The notes under the pieces were generated by a model. That model did no database searches. It was not told the DNA's origin and worked only from the letters and a program-made list of their open reading frames with translations. DNA of 16,394 nt. It comes from JANOYC01 sp031428675 (GTDB lineage: Bacteria; Actinomycetota; Actinomycetes; Actinomycetales; Microbacteriaceae). How positions within the stretch are numbered: position 1 is the first letter of the stretch; each line of letters opens with the position of its first letter. The stretch is taken from the NCBI GenBank assembly GCA_031428675.1, contig JANOYC010000091.1, forward strand, positions 1 to 16,394, given 5' to 3'. This document shows, one piece after another, positions 8,562-15,634 of the stretch. A program made the translations under genes and the position numbers.

Positions 8562-9428
8562 TTGACGGTCGCCAAGACGGAGCACAGCTTCGTCAACGCG
8601 CATGGCATTGTCGTGCATTATTACGCGTGGTTGGCGGAGAGCCCGCACGCTATCGTTCAGATCGCCCACGGGCTCGGTGAATACGCGAGTCGATACGAGT
8701 ATTACGCTCAGTCGCTCGTGTCGGCCGGGTACTCGGTGTATGCGAACGACCACCGCGGCCACGGCGCCACCGGACTCGGGCAGACCGGTGGTGATCACGC
8801 CCGGCTGGGAGAACTCGGCGCTGGCGGTATTCGGGCGACCGTGGACGATCTCGTGCAGTTCACCGAACTCATCCGTCGGGAGAATCCGGGCGTGCCGCTT
8901 GTGCTGCACGGCCATAGTTGGGGGTCACTGCTCGCCCAACTCGCGCTCAATCGACGGGATGTCGATGTCGACGGGGTCATTCTCACCGGCACGGCCTATC
9001 GACTTCCGTGGCACACGAACAGCGGTGATCTGAACGCTCGGCACAAGTCACTGGGAACAACAGGCTTCGAGTGGCTGAGTCGCGATCCGGCGGTTGCGCA
9101 GGCCTTCCTCGACGACCCGCTCACCTTCTATGCCGCAGGCATCAAACTATTCGGGCTCGTAGAGTCAGCGAAACTCATCGGCAGGCCCCGTAAGGGTTTG
9201 CGCAACGATATGCCGCTGCTTATCATGATCGGTTCGGAGGATTCCCTCGGCGGCCCTGTCAGCGTGCGAAAACTCGCGGAGAGCTACATTCGGCGCGGGG
9301 GACTTCGCGACGTGCGGTTGAAGATCTACCCGGAAGCACGACACGAACTGACCAATGAGACCAACCGTGACGAGGTCATCGGCGACGTCATCGCCTGGCT
9401 CGATCAGCGGCTGCGGAGCGACTCGTAG
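8562..9428 (+). CDS. Alpha/beta hydrolase, monoacylglycerol lipase-like (S33 type)
   Basis: The 288-aa protein has the alpha/beta hydrolase order: oxyanion segment IAHGLGEYASRYE (34-46), NDHRGHGATG (62-71), nucleophile elbow GHSWG with S119, acid D227 in GSEDSLGG and H261 in ARHELTNE. The HGxGEHSxRY-like and DHRGHG motifs resemble monoacylglycerol lipases and lysophospholipases, but substrate cannot be told; a peptide or ester substrate tied to the upstream module is also possible. It is cytoplasmic, with no signal sequence. It starts at TTG behind a strong ribosome site, 37 bp after the transglutaminase-like gene and with no visible promoter, so it is probably the last gene of that operon. 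Its last 25 nt overlap the end of the convergent GNAT gene. Confidence 0.9.
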   Translation: MTVAKTEHSFVNAHGIVVHYYAWLAESPHAIVQIAHGLGEYASRYEYYAQSLVSAGYSVYANDHRGHGATGLGQTGGDHARLGELGAGGIRATVDDLVQFTELIRRENPGVPLVLHGHSWGSLLAQLALNRRDVDVDGVILTGTAYRLPWHTNSGDLNARHKSLGTTGFEWLSRDPAVAQAFLDDPLTFYAAGIKLFGLVESAKLIGRPRKGLRNDMPLLIMIGSEDSLGGPVSVRKLAESYIRRGGLRDVRLKIYPEARHELTNETNRDEVIGDVIAWLDQRLRSDS

Positions 9429-9682
9429 CCAGGGTGTTCGCGCATCCAACGCGCGACGAAGGAGCACAACGGCACGACCCGATAGTCGGTGGTCGCGCGC
9501 ACCTCATCGAGCACCGCACGGACGAGCGCTCCGCCGAGTCCTCGGCCGCGGCGCGCCTGCGGCACTTCGGCGTGCAGGATGTGCATAGTCGGCCCCTGAA
9601 TGTCGTAGACAGCGAATCCGATCACCGTGTCGCCATCGAGGAGGGTGTACCGGTCAGCGTCGGGTTCGTTCACGACTCGCAT
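9404..9682 (-). CDS. Small GNAT-like N-acetyltransferase (COG2388 type)
   Basis: The 92-aa protein is the short, single-unit GNAT type: beta strands around DGDTVIGFAVYDI, the acetyl-CoA pyrophosphate loop RRGRGLGGALV (44-54) and a C-terminal PLCSFVARWMREHPGY (71-86) typical of the YjdJ-like/Gcn5-related small family. The substrate is unknown. It is on the opposite strand to its neighbours and convergent with the alpha/beta hydrolase, overlapping by 25 nt. The ATG at 9682 is 6 nt after a TAGAGT box and lacks a ribosome site, so it is probably leaderless. Confidence 0.88.
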   Translation of the reverse strand: MRVVNEPDADRYTLLDGDTVIGFAVYDIQGPTMHILHAEVPQARRGRGLGGALVRAVLDEVRATTDYRVVPLCSFVARWMREHPGYESLRSR

Positions 9683-9688
9683 GTCCCG

Positions 9689-9694
9689 ACTCTA
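9689..9694 (-). promoter_or_regulatory. -10 box TAGAGT, leaderless promoter of the GNAT gene
   Basis: On the minus strand TAGAGT ends 6 nt before the ATG at 9682. There is no Shine-Dalgarno sequence between them. Confidence 0.55.
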
Positions 9695-9754
9695 CGTCGA
9701 ACGCGGGGACGACGCCGGGCGGTGTGCACGTCAGCCAGCGGTCGCTTGCTCGCT

Positions 9755-9766
9755 CCACGATCGTGG
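9755..9766. other. 12-bp perfect palindrome in a divergent intergenic region
   Basis: CCACGATCGTGG is a perfect palindrome in the 127-bp region between the GNAT and carboxypeptidase genes, about 32 bp upstream of the carboxypeptidase -10 box. It could be a regulator site; nothing else supports that. Confidence 0.3.
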
Positions 9767-9797
9767 TTGGCCTCCGGCTCGTGAGAGAAGCCACGGC

Positions 9798-9803
9798 TAC
9801 ACT
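9798..9803 (+). promoter_or_regulatory. -10 box TACACT, leaderless promoter of the carboxypeptidase gene
   Basis: TACACT is followed by two adjacent in-frame GTG codons at 9807 and 9810. The second lies 6 nt after the box, the spacing seen for the other leaderless genes here, so I take 9810 as the start. Confidence 0.55.
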
Positions 9804-9809
9804 CGTGTG

Positions 9810-10598
9810 GTGTTCGGAACCCGCTCGGCTCGCGTCACGACGATCGCCACAGCATCGCTCGCGATCTCGGCGTGCGCGTCCCCGTTCGCGCTGACACCCA
9901 CTCCCACATCGACGCCGTTGCCGAGCGTGACCATGACCGACACACCTGCGCCCACCCCCACACCGACACCGACGACGCTGCCGGCGTTCGACAAGAAAGG
10001 GCAGTCGATCGATGATCCGGCCAGCCTGTGGGTCGTCGTCAACAAGTTACGGCCGCTCAGCCCGCCGAGTTACACGCCATCAGACCTCGTGAGCGTTCCG
10101 GTGCCCTTTGTATACGCCCCGCAACTGCGACGAGAGGCAGCGGATGCCGCGGTCGCGATGTTCGCAGCGTTCACGGCCGAAACGGGCCTCGGCATGCAAT
10201 CGCAAAGCGCCTACCGCAGCTACTCCACCCAGGTGAGCGTCTACACCGGCTGGGTCGCGCAGAAGGGTCAGGCGGGAGCCGACCTGACCAGTGCACGACC
10301 GGGCCACAGCGAGCACCAGACCGGGCTCGCGATTGACGTGAGCGCACGGCCTGCGTCGTGTTCACTACAGGCGTGCTTCGCGAACACTCCGCAAGGACAG
10401 TGGTTGGCGGCAAACGCGTTCCGCTTCGGATTCGTGCTGCGCTATCCCTCGGGCAAGACCTCGATCACCGGCTACGAATTCGAACCCTGGCACTACCGCT
10501 ACGTCGGTATGGCGCTCGCCACCGAGCTGAACCGCACCGGGATCACCACCCTCGAAGAGTTCTTCGGGCTTCCCGCCGCACCGGCCTACGCCGACTGA
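9810..10598 (+). CDS. D-alanyl-D-alanine carboxypeptidase, VanY-type lipoprotein
   Basis: The 262-aa protein trims the terminal D-Ala of peptidoglycan peptides or a related bond. The N-terminus has a short lipoprotein signal: arginines at 5 and 8, a hydrophobic stretch and lipobox ISAC with Cys22, so it should be anchored outside the membrane. A Pro/Thr-rich linker (about 29-59) follows, probably spanning the wall. The catalytic domain shows SAYRS (133-137), the zinc motif SEHQTGLAID (167-176, ligands H169 and D176) and EPWHYR (225-230, H228 ligand, E225 catalytic). All key VanY/peptidase M15B residues are present. The frame stays open upstream to 9627, but that part has no family character and would bury the signal peptide. 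It is convergent with pgm, 4 bp between stops. Confidence 0.92.
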   Translation: MFGTRSARVTTIATASLAISACASPFALTPTPTSTPLPSVTMTDTPAPTPTPTPTTLPAFDKKGQSIDDPASLWVVVNKLRPLSPPSYTPSDLVSVPVPFVYAPQLRREAADAAVAMFAAFTAETGLGMQSQSAYRSYSTQVSVYTGWVAQKGQAGADLTSARPGHSEHQTGLAIDVSARPASCSLQACFANTPQGQWLAANAFRFGFVLRYPSGKTSITGYEFEPWHYRYVGMALATELNRTGITTLEEFFGLPAAPAYAD

Positions 10599-10602
10599 CT
10601 GG

Positions 10603-12222
10603 TCAGCCGCCGAGCGCAGCGTCGACGATCAACCTCGCTTCGGCCTGCACCTGGCGCAAGTGGTCGACGCCGTCGAACGATTCCGCGTAGATCTTGTAGA
10701 CGTCTTCGGTGCCGCTCGGACGGGCCGCGAACCACGCACGCTCGGTGACGACCTTCACGCCGCCGACTGCGGCTCCGTTGCCGGGCGCCTCGCTGAGCTT
10801 GGCGATGATCGGGTTGCCCGCGAGTTCGGTCGCAGTGATGGCTGCACCGTCAAGCTTCGACAGCCGAGCCTTCTGCTCCTTGCTCGCGGCCGCGTCGACG
10901 CGCTCATACACGGGGTCGCCGAACTGTTCGGTCAACTCCGTGTACAACTGCGACGGCGTCTTGCCCGTGACGGCCAGGATCTCGCTCGCCAGCAGCGCGA
11001 GCAGAATGCCGTCTTTGTCGGTCGTCCACGCGGTGCCATCACGACGCACGAAGCTTGCTCCCGCGCTCTCCTCGCCGCCGAAGGCCACGGATCCGTCGAT
11101 GAGCCCGGGTACGAACCACTTGAAGCCGACCGGAACTTCCCAGAGTGTGCGGCCGAGCGATTCGGCGACCCGGTCGATCATCGTGCTGGAGACGAGCGTC
11201 TTGCCGATCGCGGCATCCGAACGCCACTCGGGGCGATGCGTGTAGAGGTATTGGATGGCGACGGCGAGGAAGTGGTTCGGGTTCATGAGCCCGCCATCCG
11301 GGGTGACGATGCCGTGCCGATCGGCGTCGGCGTCGTTGCCGGTGAGGATGTCGAAGTCGTGCTGATGCGCGAGCACGGATGCCATCGCCGAGGGCGATGA
11401 CGGGTCCATGCGGATCTTTCCGTCCCAATCGAGCGTCATGAACGCCCACGCCGGGTCGACGAGCGGATTGACGACCGTGAGGTTGAGCCCGTACTTCTCG
11501 CCGATGAGCTGCCAGTAGTGCACGCTTGCGCCACCGAGGGGGTCCGCGCCGATGCGGATTCCTGACGCCTTGATCGCGTCGAAATCGATGATGGATGCAA
11601 GGTCGTCGACATAGGCGCCACGGAAGTCGTAGGTTTCGACCGCACTCGGCACCGCGGTCTTGACGTCGCGGTTGCCGCCGGCAATGAGTTCGTTGGCGCG
11701 GTTGGCGATCCAGCCAGTCGCGTCGGAGTCAGCGGGGCCGCCGTGGGGCGGGTTGTATTTGAAACCGCCGTCGCGCGGCGGGTTGTGCGACGGCGTGATC
11801 ACGATGCCGTCGGCCTGATCGTCGTTTCCGTTCTTGTTGTAGGCGATGATCGCGTGGCTCAGTGCCGGAGTGGGCACGTAGTCGTCGAATTCATCGACGA
11901 GCACGCGCACGTTGTTCGCCTCGAGCACGCCGAGCGCTGTCGTCTCTGCTGGGCGAGACAGCCCGTGGGTGTCGCGCCCGATGAAGAGTGGTCCGGTGAT
12001 GCCTTGGTCGGTGCGGTACTCGCAGATCGCCTGCGTGATTGCCGCGATATGCATCTCGTTGAAGGCCGAATCGAGGGAGGACCCGCGGTGGCCGCTCGTA
12101 CCGAACGCCACCTTCTGGTCGGGGTTCGTGACGTCGGGAGTACGCGAGTAGTACGCCTCCACGAGGTCGTGAACGTTGATCAGATCGGATTCGTGGGCCG
12201 GCAACCCTGCACGTGCGTTCAT
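10603..12222 (-). CDS. pgm: Phosphoglucomutase (alpha-D-glucose phosphate-specific)
   Basis: The 539-aa enzyme interconverts glucose 1-phosphate and glucose 6-phosphate, linking glycolysis to glycogen, trehalose and cell-wall sugar nucleotides. All alpha-D-phosphohexomutase signatures are present: FGTSGHRG near 40-47, the phosphoserine loop TPSHNPP (S145), the Mg loop GNDADADRHG (D297, D299, D301), the sugar-specificity motif GEESAG (383-388) and the phosphate loop RPSGTED (501-507). Length matches the E. coli Pgm type (about 546 aa). The ATG at 12222 lies 6 nt after a CACACT box and has no ribosome site. It is divergent from pheA with 74 bp between the starts. Confidence 0.96.
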   Translation of the reverse strand: MNARAGLPAHESDLINVHDLVEAYYSRTPDVTNPDQKVAFGTSGHRGSSLDSAFNEMHIAAITQAICEYRTDQGITGPLFIGRDTHGLSRPAETTALGVLEANNVRVLVDEFDDYVPTPALSHAIIAYNKNGNDDQADGIVITPSHNPPRDGGFKYNPPHGGPADSDATGWIANRANELIAGGNRDVKTAVPSAVETYDFRGAYVDDLASIIDFDAIKASGIRIGADPLGGASVHYWQLIGEKYGLNLTVVNPLVDPAWAFMTLDWDGKIRMDPSSPSAMASVLAHQHDFDILTGNDADADRHGIVTPDGGLMNPNHFLAVAIQYLYTHRPEWRSDAAIGKTLVSSTMIDRVAESLGRTLWEVPVGFKWFVPGLIDGSVAFGGEESAGASFVRRDGTAWTTDKDGILLALLASEILAVTGKTPSQLYTELTEQFGDPVYERVDAAASKEQKARLSKLDGAAITATELAGNPIIAKLSEAPGNGAAVGGVKVVTERAWFAARPSGTEDVYKIYAESFDGVDHLRQVQAEARLIVDAALGG

Positions 12223-12228
12223 GGGACA

Positions 12229-12234
12229 AGTGTG
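12229..12234 (-). promoter_or_regulatory. Possible -10 box CACACT, leaderless promoter of pgm
   Basis: CACACT on the minus strand ends 6 nt before the pgm ATG. The first base deviates from TANNNT, but the spacing matches the other leaderless genes and there is no Shine-Dalgarno sequence. Confidence 0.4.
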
Positions 12235-12283
12235 GCATTACCGCCCGCCGGCTGTCGCGCCTTTCTCTGCGCTGCGGCGCCGA

Positions 12284-12289
12284 TACACT
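12284..12289 (+). promoter_or_regulatory. -10 box TACACT, leaderless promoter of pheA
   Basis: TACACT ends 7 nt before the ATG at 12297. This placement supports the internal ATG rather than the longer open frame that begins at 12213 inside the divergent pgm region. Confidence 0.6.
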
Positions 12290-12296
12290 CGGGGGC

Positions 12297-13250
12297 ATGC
12301 TAGCGACCGGGCCCACAGACACGTTCAGCTATCTCGGGCCGGTCGGCACATTCACCTGGGTAGCGCTCAACCAAGTGCCTGCAGCACAAGGAAAGCCCTG
12401 GCGTTCGGTCAACAACGTGGGCGAGGCTTTGGATGATGTCGTGTCGGGTCGCAGCATCGGAGCCGTCATCGCCATCGAGAATTCGGTAGAGGGCGGCGTG
12501 AGTGCCACTCAGGATGCGCTCGCGACCATTCCCGGTTTGCGGATTGTCGGGGAATACCTCGTGCCCGTGAACTTCGTACTCGTGGCGAGGCCGGGAACGA
12601 CGCTTGAGGATGTTCGGGTCGTCAACGCGCATCCGGTTGCCTACGCTCAGACGCACCGCTGGCTCGACGTGTGTATTCCGTCGCACGGTCACATTCCCGC
12701 CACCTCCAACGTTCAGGCGGCCGCATCGCTACTCGTCAACGACCTCGCCGATGCGGCCGTGGCGCCACCGGGCATCACCGACCATTTCGATCTGACCGTG
12801 CTCGCCGAAAACATCGGCGACAACGACAACGCTGTCACGCGCTTCGTGCACGTGAGCCGCTCGACCGCGCTCAGTGAGCCGACCGGCGCCGACAAAACGA
12901 GCATCATCGCAGAGCTACCTGACGACGCCCCCGGACGCTTGCTGGAAATGCTCGAGCAGTTCGCGACGCGGGGTATCAACATGAGCCTGATCGAATCGCG
13001 CCCCATCGGCGACTCGCTCGGGCGCTACCGCTTCGTGATCGACCTCGACGGCCACATCCTCGACGAACGGGTCGCCGATTCCCTCCTCGGGCTCAAGCGG
13101 TTCAGCCCCAATGTGATCTTCCTTGGGTCATACCCTCGCGCCGACAAGCAACAGATCCGCGTCAACGAGCGCTACGACAACGACGCCTTCATCGACGCGC
13201 GCGACTGGTTGCGCGCGATCATCTCCGGCGAGCCCAGCGCCTCCGAATAG
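12297..13250 (+). CDS. pheA: Prephenate dehydratase
   Basis: The 317-aa enzyme converts prephenate to phenylpyruvate in phenylalanine biosynthesis. The catalytic domain shows YLGPVGTFT (12-20), the ENSVEG motif (61-66), NAHPVAYAQT (110-119) and TRF (181-183), the signature threonine for catalysis. A C-terminal ACT domain (about 200-280) with the Phe-binding ESRP motif (233-236) indicates feedback regulation by phenylalanine. It is a stand-alone dehydratase with no chorismate mutase domain, as is normal in actinobacteria. I chose the ATG at 12297 because family similarity begins a few residues later and a -10 box sits 7 nt upstream. It ends with TAG, 10 bp from the convergent lipid kinase gene. 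Confidence 0.95.
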   Translation: MLATGPTDTFSYLGPVGTFTWVALNQVPAAQGKPWRSVNNVGEALDDVVSGRSIGAVIAIENSVEGGVSATQDALATIPGLRIVGEYLVPVNFVLVARPGTTLEDVRVVNAHPVAYAQTHRWLDVCIPSHGHIPATSNVQAAASLLVNDLADAAVAPPGITDHFDLTVLAENIGDNDNAVTRFVHVSRSTALSEPTGADKTSIIAELPDDAPGRLLEMLEQFATRGINMSLIESRPIGDSLGRYRFVIDLDGHILDERVADSLLGLKRFSPNVIFLGSYPRADKQQIRVNERYDNDAFIDARDWLRAIISGEPSASE

Positions 13251-13260
13251 GAGGGCACGC

Positions 13261-14286
13261 TCAGGCGGCTTCGCCGTCGAGCGCTTCCGCGTCGTCCGCG
13301 GTTTCGGCGGCCTCGCGCGGAATACGCACGACGACACTGCCAGGATCCACCGAGATGCGCATGGCGACGGCCTTCCCGCCAGCATCGCCATCGAGTTCGA
13401 ACTCCTCCTCCTTATCGAGCCGAATCACGAGACGCTTGCCCTTCATATAACGGAGAGTGCGCACTTCCTTGGTGTGACCGAGCAGCTTGCGTCCGACCTG
13501 CGTGCGACGAAGCACGCCGTTTTCCCACACGATCTTGACCCACACTTGCACCCAGCCGAAGAAGCCTTCGGGGCGCAACGCGACGACGTCGAGGATTCCG
13601 TCGTCAACCGCCGCCTCGGGAAGCAGCAGGATGTTGGCCGGCAGTGACCCGCAATTTCCGATGAGGAGGGTGTGGGCGTGCATGATGCGACGGGGTCCAT
13701 TGTCGAGTTGGTAGCGAATGCGGATTTGACTACTGTCGCGCACTGACTTGGCAATGGCGTCGACGTAGGCGAGCCAACCGACGCGCTTCTTCAGCTCGGG
13801 GTCGGTGTTCGCGATCATCATCGCGTCGAGGCCGATTCCGGCCATGACGAGAAAGACGTTGGACTCGCGAGAGCCGTCGGCACGTTCGGCGTCGAATACG
13901 CCCAGGTCAACGGCGCGGTCGACTCCGGTGAAGGCGGCGATGACCGAACCGGGCAGATCATCGAGCGTGAGGTCGAGATTGCGGGCCAGCAGGTTGCCGG
14001 TTCCGGAGGGAAGCATCCCGAGTGGCACTCCCGTGCGTCGCAGGGCCTGCGCTACCGCTCGAACGGTGCCGTCGCCGCCCGCTGCCAGCACCAGGCTCGC
14101 TCCTTGTTCGAGTGCCTTCTTCGTCACCTCGGTGCCCGGATCGTCGACGGAGGTTTCGAGCCAGATGCTCGGCTCCCAGCCCTCGTCCTTTTCGACGGAG
14201 GCCACTGCTTCGCGCAGTGTGTCGAGGTCAACTTTGATGGGGTTGTATACGACCGCGGCGCGCTTGCTTGTAGTGGAGTCCGACAT
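13261..14286 (-). CDS. Diacylglycerol kinase-family lipid kinase
   Basis: The 341-aa protein has the DAGK catalytic domain: VVYNPIK (12-18), the ATP-binding GGDGT (70-74) and LPSGTGNLLARNL (92-104). The C-terminal half has family features such as MAGIGLDAMM, LLIGN and DGILDVV. These enzymes phosphorylate diacylglycerol, sphingoid bases or other lipids at the inner membrane face; YegS/DgkB-like lipid turnover is the most likely role, substrate not determinable. There is no transmembrane segment. The last 20 residues are acidic and Ala-rich. It is a single-gene unit, convergent with pheA and divergent from serS. The ATG at 14286 is 7 nt after a TACCTT box, with no ribosome site. Confidence 0.93.
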   Translation of the reverse strand: MSDSTTSKRAAVVYNPIKVDLDTLREAVASVEKDEGWEPSIWLETSVDDPGTEVTKKALEQGASLVLAAGGDGTVRAVAQALRRTGVPLGMLPSGTGNLLARNLDLTLDDLPGSVIAAFTGVDRAVDLGVFDAERADGSRESNVFLVMAGIGLDAMMIANTDPELKKRVGWLAYVDAIAKSVRDSSQIRIRYQLDNGPRRIMHAHTLLIGNCGSLPANILLLPEAAVDDGILDVVALRPEGFFGWVQVWVKIVWENGVLRRTQVGRKLLGHTKEVRTLRYMKGKRLVIRLDKEEEFELDGDAGGKAVAMRISVDPGSVVVRIPREAAETADDAEALDGEAA

Positions 14287-14293
14287 GGGCTTA

Positions 14294-14299
14294 AAGGTA
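14294..14299 (-). promoter_or_regulatory. -10 box TACCTT, leaderless promoter of the lipid kinase gene
   Basis: On the minus strand TACCTT fits TANNNT and ends 7 nt before the ATG at 14286. There is no Shine-Dalgarno sequence. Confidence 0.45.
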
Positions 14300-14356
14300 A
14301 TCGATACTCGGGTCCTTGCCAGCCACTCGCGTCCTGCCCCTTGACAACACGGAAAC

Positions 14357-14362
14357 TAGGAT
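14357..14362 (+). promoter_or_regulatory. -10 box TAGGAT, leaderless promoter of serS
   Basis: TAGGAT ends 6 nt before the ATG at 14369. A TTGACA at 14341-14346 is only 10 bp upstream of the box, too close to serve as its -35 element. Confidence 0.6.
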
Positions 14363-14368
14363 GGTCGG

Positions 14369-15634
14369 ATGATCGACCCCCAACTGCTCCGCGACCATCC
14401 CGACATCATCCGGACGTCTCAGGAGGCCCGCGGGTCGTCGGTGCACATCGTCGACGACGCGATCGCGGCGGATGTCGCGCGGCGCGCGGCGATCGGCGAG
14501 TTCGAAAGCCTGCGTGCGGCGCAGAATGCTTTCGGCAAGCAGGTCGCGAAGGCCGCCAAAGAAGACAAGCCGCGACTCGTGTCCGAAGCGCAAGAGCTAG
14601 CCGCGAAGGTGAAGGCGGCCGGACAGGCCGTCACGGATGCCGACGCGGCCTTCTACTCCATTGCTCGGGCAATCGAGAACCCGATCATCGATGGCGTTCC
14701 AGCGGGCGGCGAAGATAACTTCCGGTTACTGCGTGAGAGCGGTGAACCGGCGTCATTTGACTTCGATCCCCGCGATCACGCCGATCTTGGCGAGCTGCTC
14801 GGCGCGATCGACATCGCGCGCGGCGTCAAGGTCAGCGGTAGCCGCTTCTATTTCCTGAAAGGCGTGGGAGCTCGTCTCGAACTGGCTCTCATGAACATGG
14901 CGCTCGATCGCGCCATCACCGAAGGGTTCACTCCGCTGATCACTCCGACGCTCGTGCGTCCCGAGATCATGGCCGGGACCGGCTTCCTCGGCGAACACTC
15001 CGACGAGGTTTACTATCTCCCCGCAGACGAGCTTTACCTGACCGGCACGAGCGAAGTCGCACTGGCTGGATTCCATTCCGACGAGATCCTCGATCTATCC
15101 GGCGGACCGTTGCGCTACGCCGGCTGGTCGACGTGCTACCGGCGCGAAGCCGGGTCTGCGGGAAAAGACAATCGGGGCATCCTGCGGGTGCACCAGTTCA
15201 ACAAGCTGGAGATGTTCAGCTATGTGCATCCCGACGAGGCGGAGAAAGAGCACGACACGCTCGTCGGATTTCAGGAAGCGATGCTCCAGGCGTGCGAGGT
15301 CGCCTATCGGGTGATCGATGTGGCCGCTGGTGACCTCGGTTCCAGCGCGGCACGCAAGTTCGACATCGAGGCATGGATCCCGACGCAAGGCGCGTACCGC
15401 GAACTCACGTCGACCAGCAATTGCACGACCTACCAAGCGCGCCGGCTCGACATTCGCTTCCGCGCCGAATCGGGCAAGACCGCCCCCGTCGCGACACTCA
15501 ATGGCACGCTGGCGACCACCAGATGGCTTGTCGCGATTCTGGAAACGCATCAGCAATCCGACGGATCCGTCGTGGTTCCCGCGGCCTTGCGACCGTATCT
15601 CGGCGGCATCGAGATCTTCGAGCCGGTGCGATGA
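14369..15634 (+). CDS. serS: Seryl-tRNA synthetase
   Basis: The 421-aa class II synthetase charges tRNA-Ser. The N-terminal coiled-coil tRNA-binding arm (about 1-110, starting MIDPQLLRDHPDIIR) is followed by the catalytic core. Visible are motif 1 around FTPLITPTLVRPE (187-199), the TGTSEVAL serine-binding segment (225-232), motif 2 CYRREAGSAGKDNRGILR (256-273) and motif 3 LNGTLATTRWLVAILE (377-392, with R385). Length is normal. The ATG is positioned 6 nt after a -10 box, so the mRNA is likely leaderless. The stop overlaps the following HAD gene by 4 nt (ATGA), a coupling that makes the two a small operon. Confidence 0.97.
   Translation: MIDPQLLRDHPDIIRTSQEARGSSVHIVDDAIAADVARRAAIGEFESLRAAQNAFGKQVAKAAKEDKPRLVSEAQELAAKVKAAGQAVTDADAAFYSIARAIENPIIDGVPAGGEDNFRLLRESGEPASFDFDPRDHADLGELLGAIDIARGVKVSGSRFYFLKGVGARLELALMNMALDRAITEGFTPLITPTLVRPEIMAGTGFLGEHSDEVYYLPADELYLTGTSEVALAGFHSDEILDLSGGPLRYAGWSTCYRREAGSAGKDNRGILRVHQFNKLEMFSYVHPDEAEKEHDTLVGFQEAMLQACEVAYRVIDVAAGDLGSSAARKFDIEAWIPTQGAYRELTSTSNCTTYQARRLDIRFRAESGKTAPVATLNGTLATTRWLVAILETHQQSDGSVVVPAALRPYLGGIEIFEPVR

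Noticed and set aside
9627..9809. Longer carboxypeptidase starting at 9627
   Set aside because: This would overlap the GNAT gene on the other strand and place the lipoprotein signal in the middle of the protein.
10598..10640. Bidirectional terminator between the carboxypeptidase and pgm genes
   Set aside because: CTGAC and GTCAG are only 2 nt apart, too close to form a stable loop, and no T-tract follows.
12213..12296. Longer pheA starting at 12213
   Set aside because: The extra residues lack family similarity, run through the divergent pgm promoter region and lie upstream of the -10 box that fits the ATG at 12297.
14341..14362. TTGACA at 14341 as the -35 box of serS
   Set aside because: Only 10 bp separate it from the TAGGAT box, too short for a working promoter.
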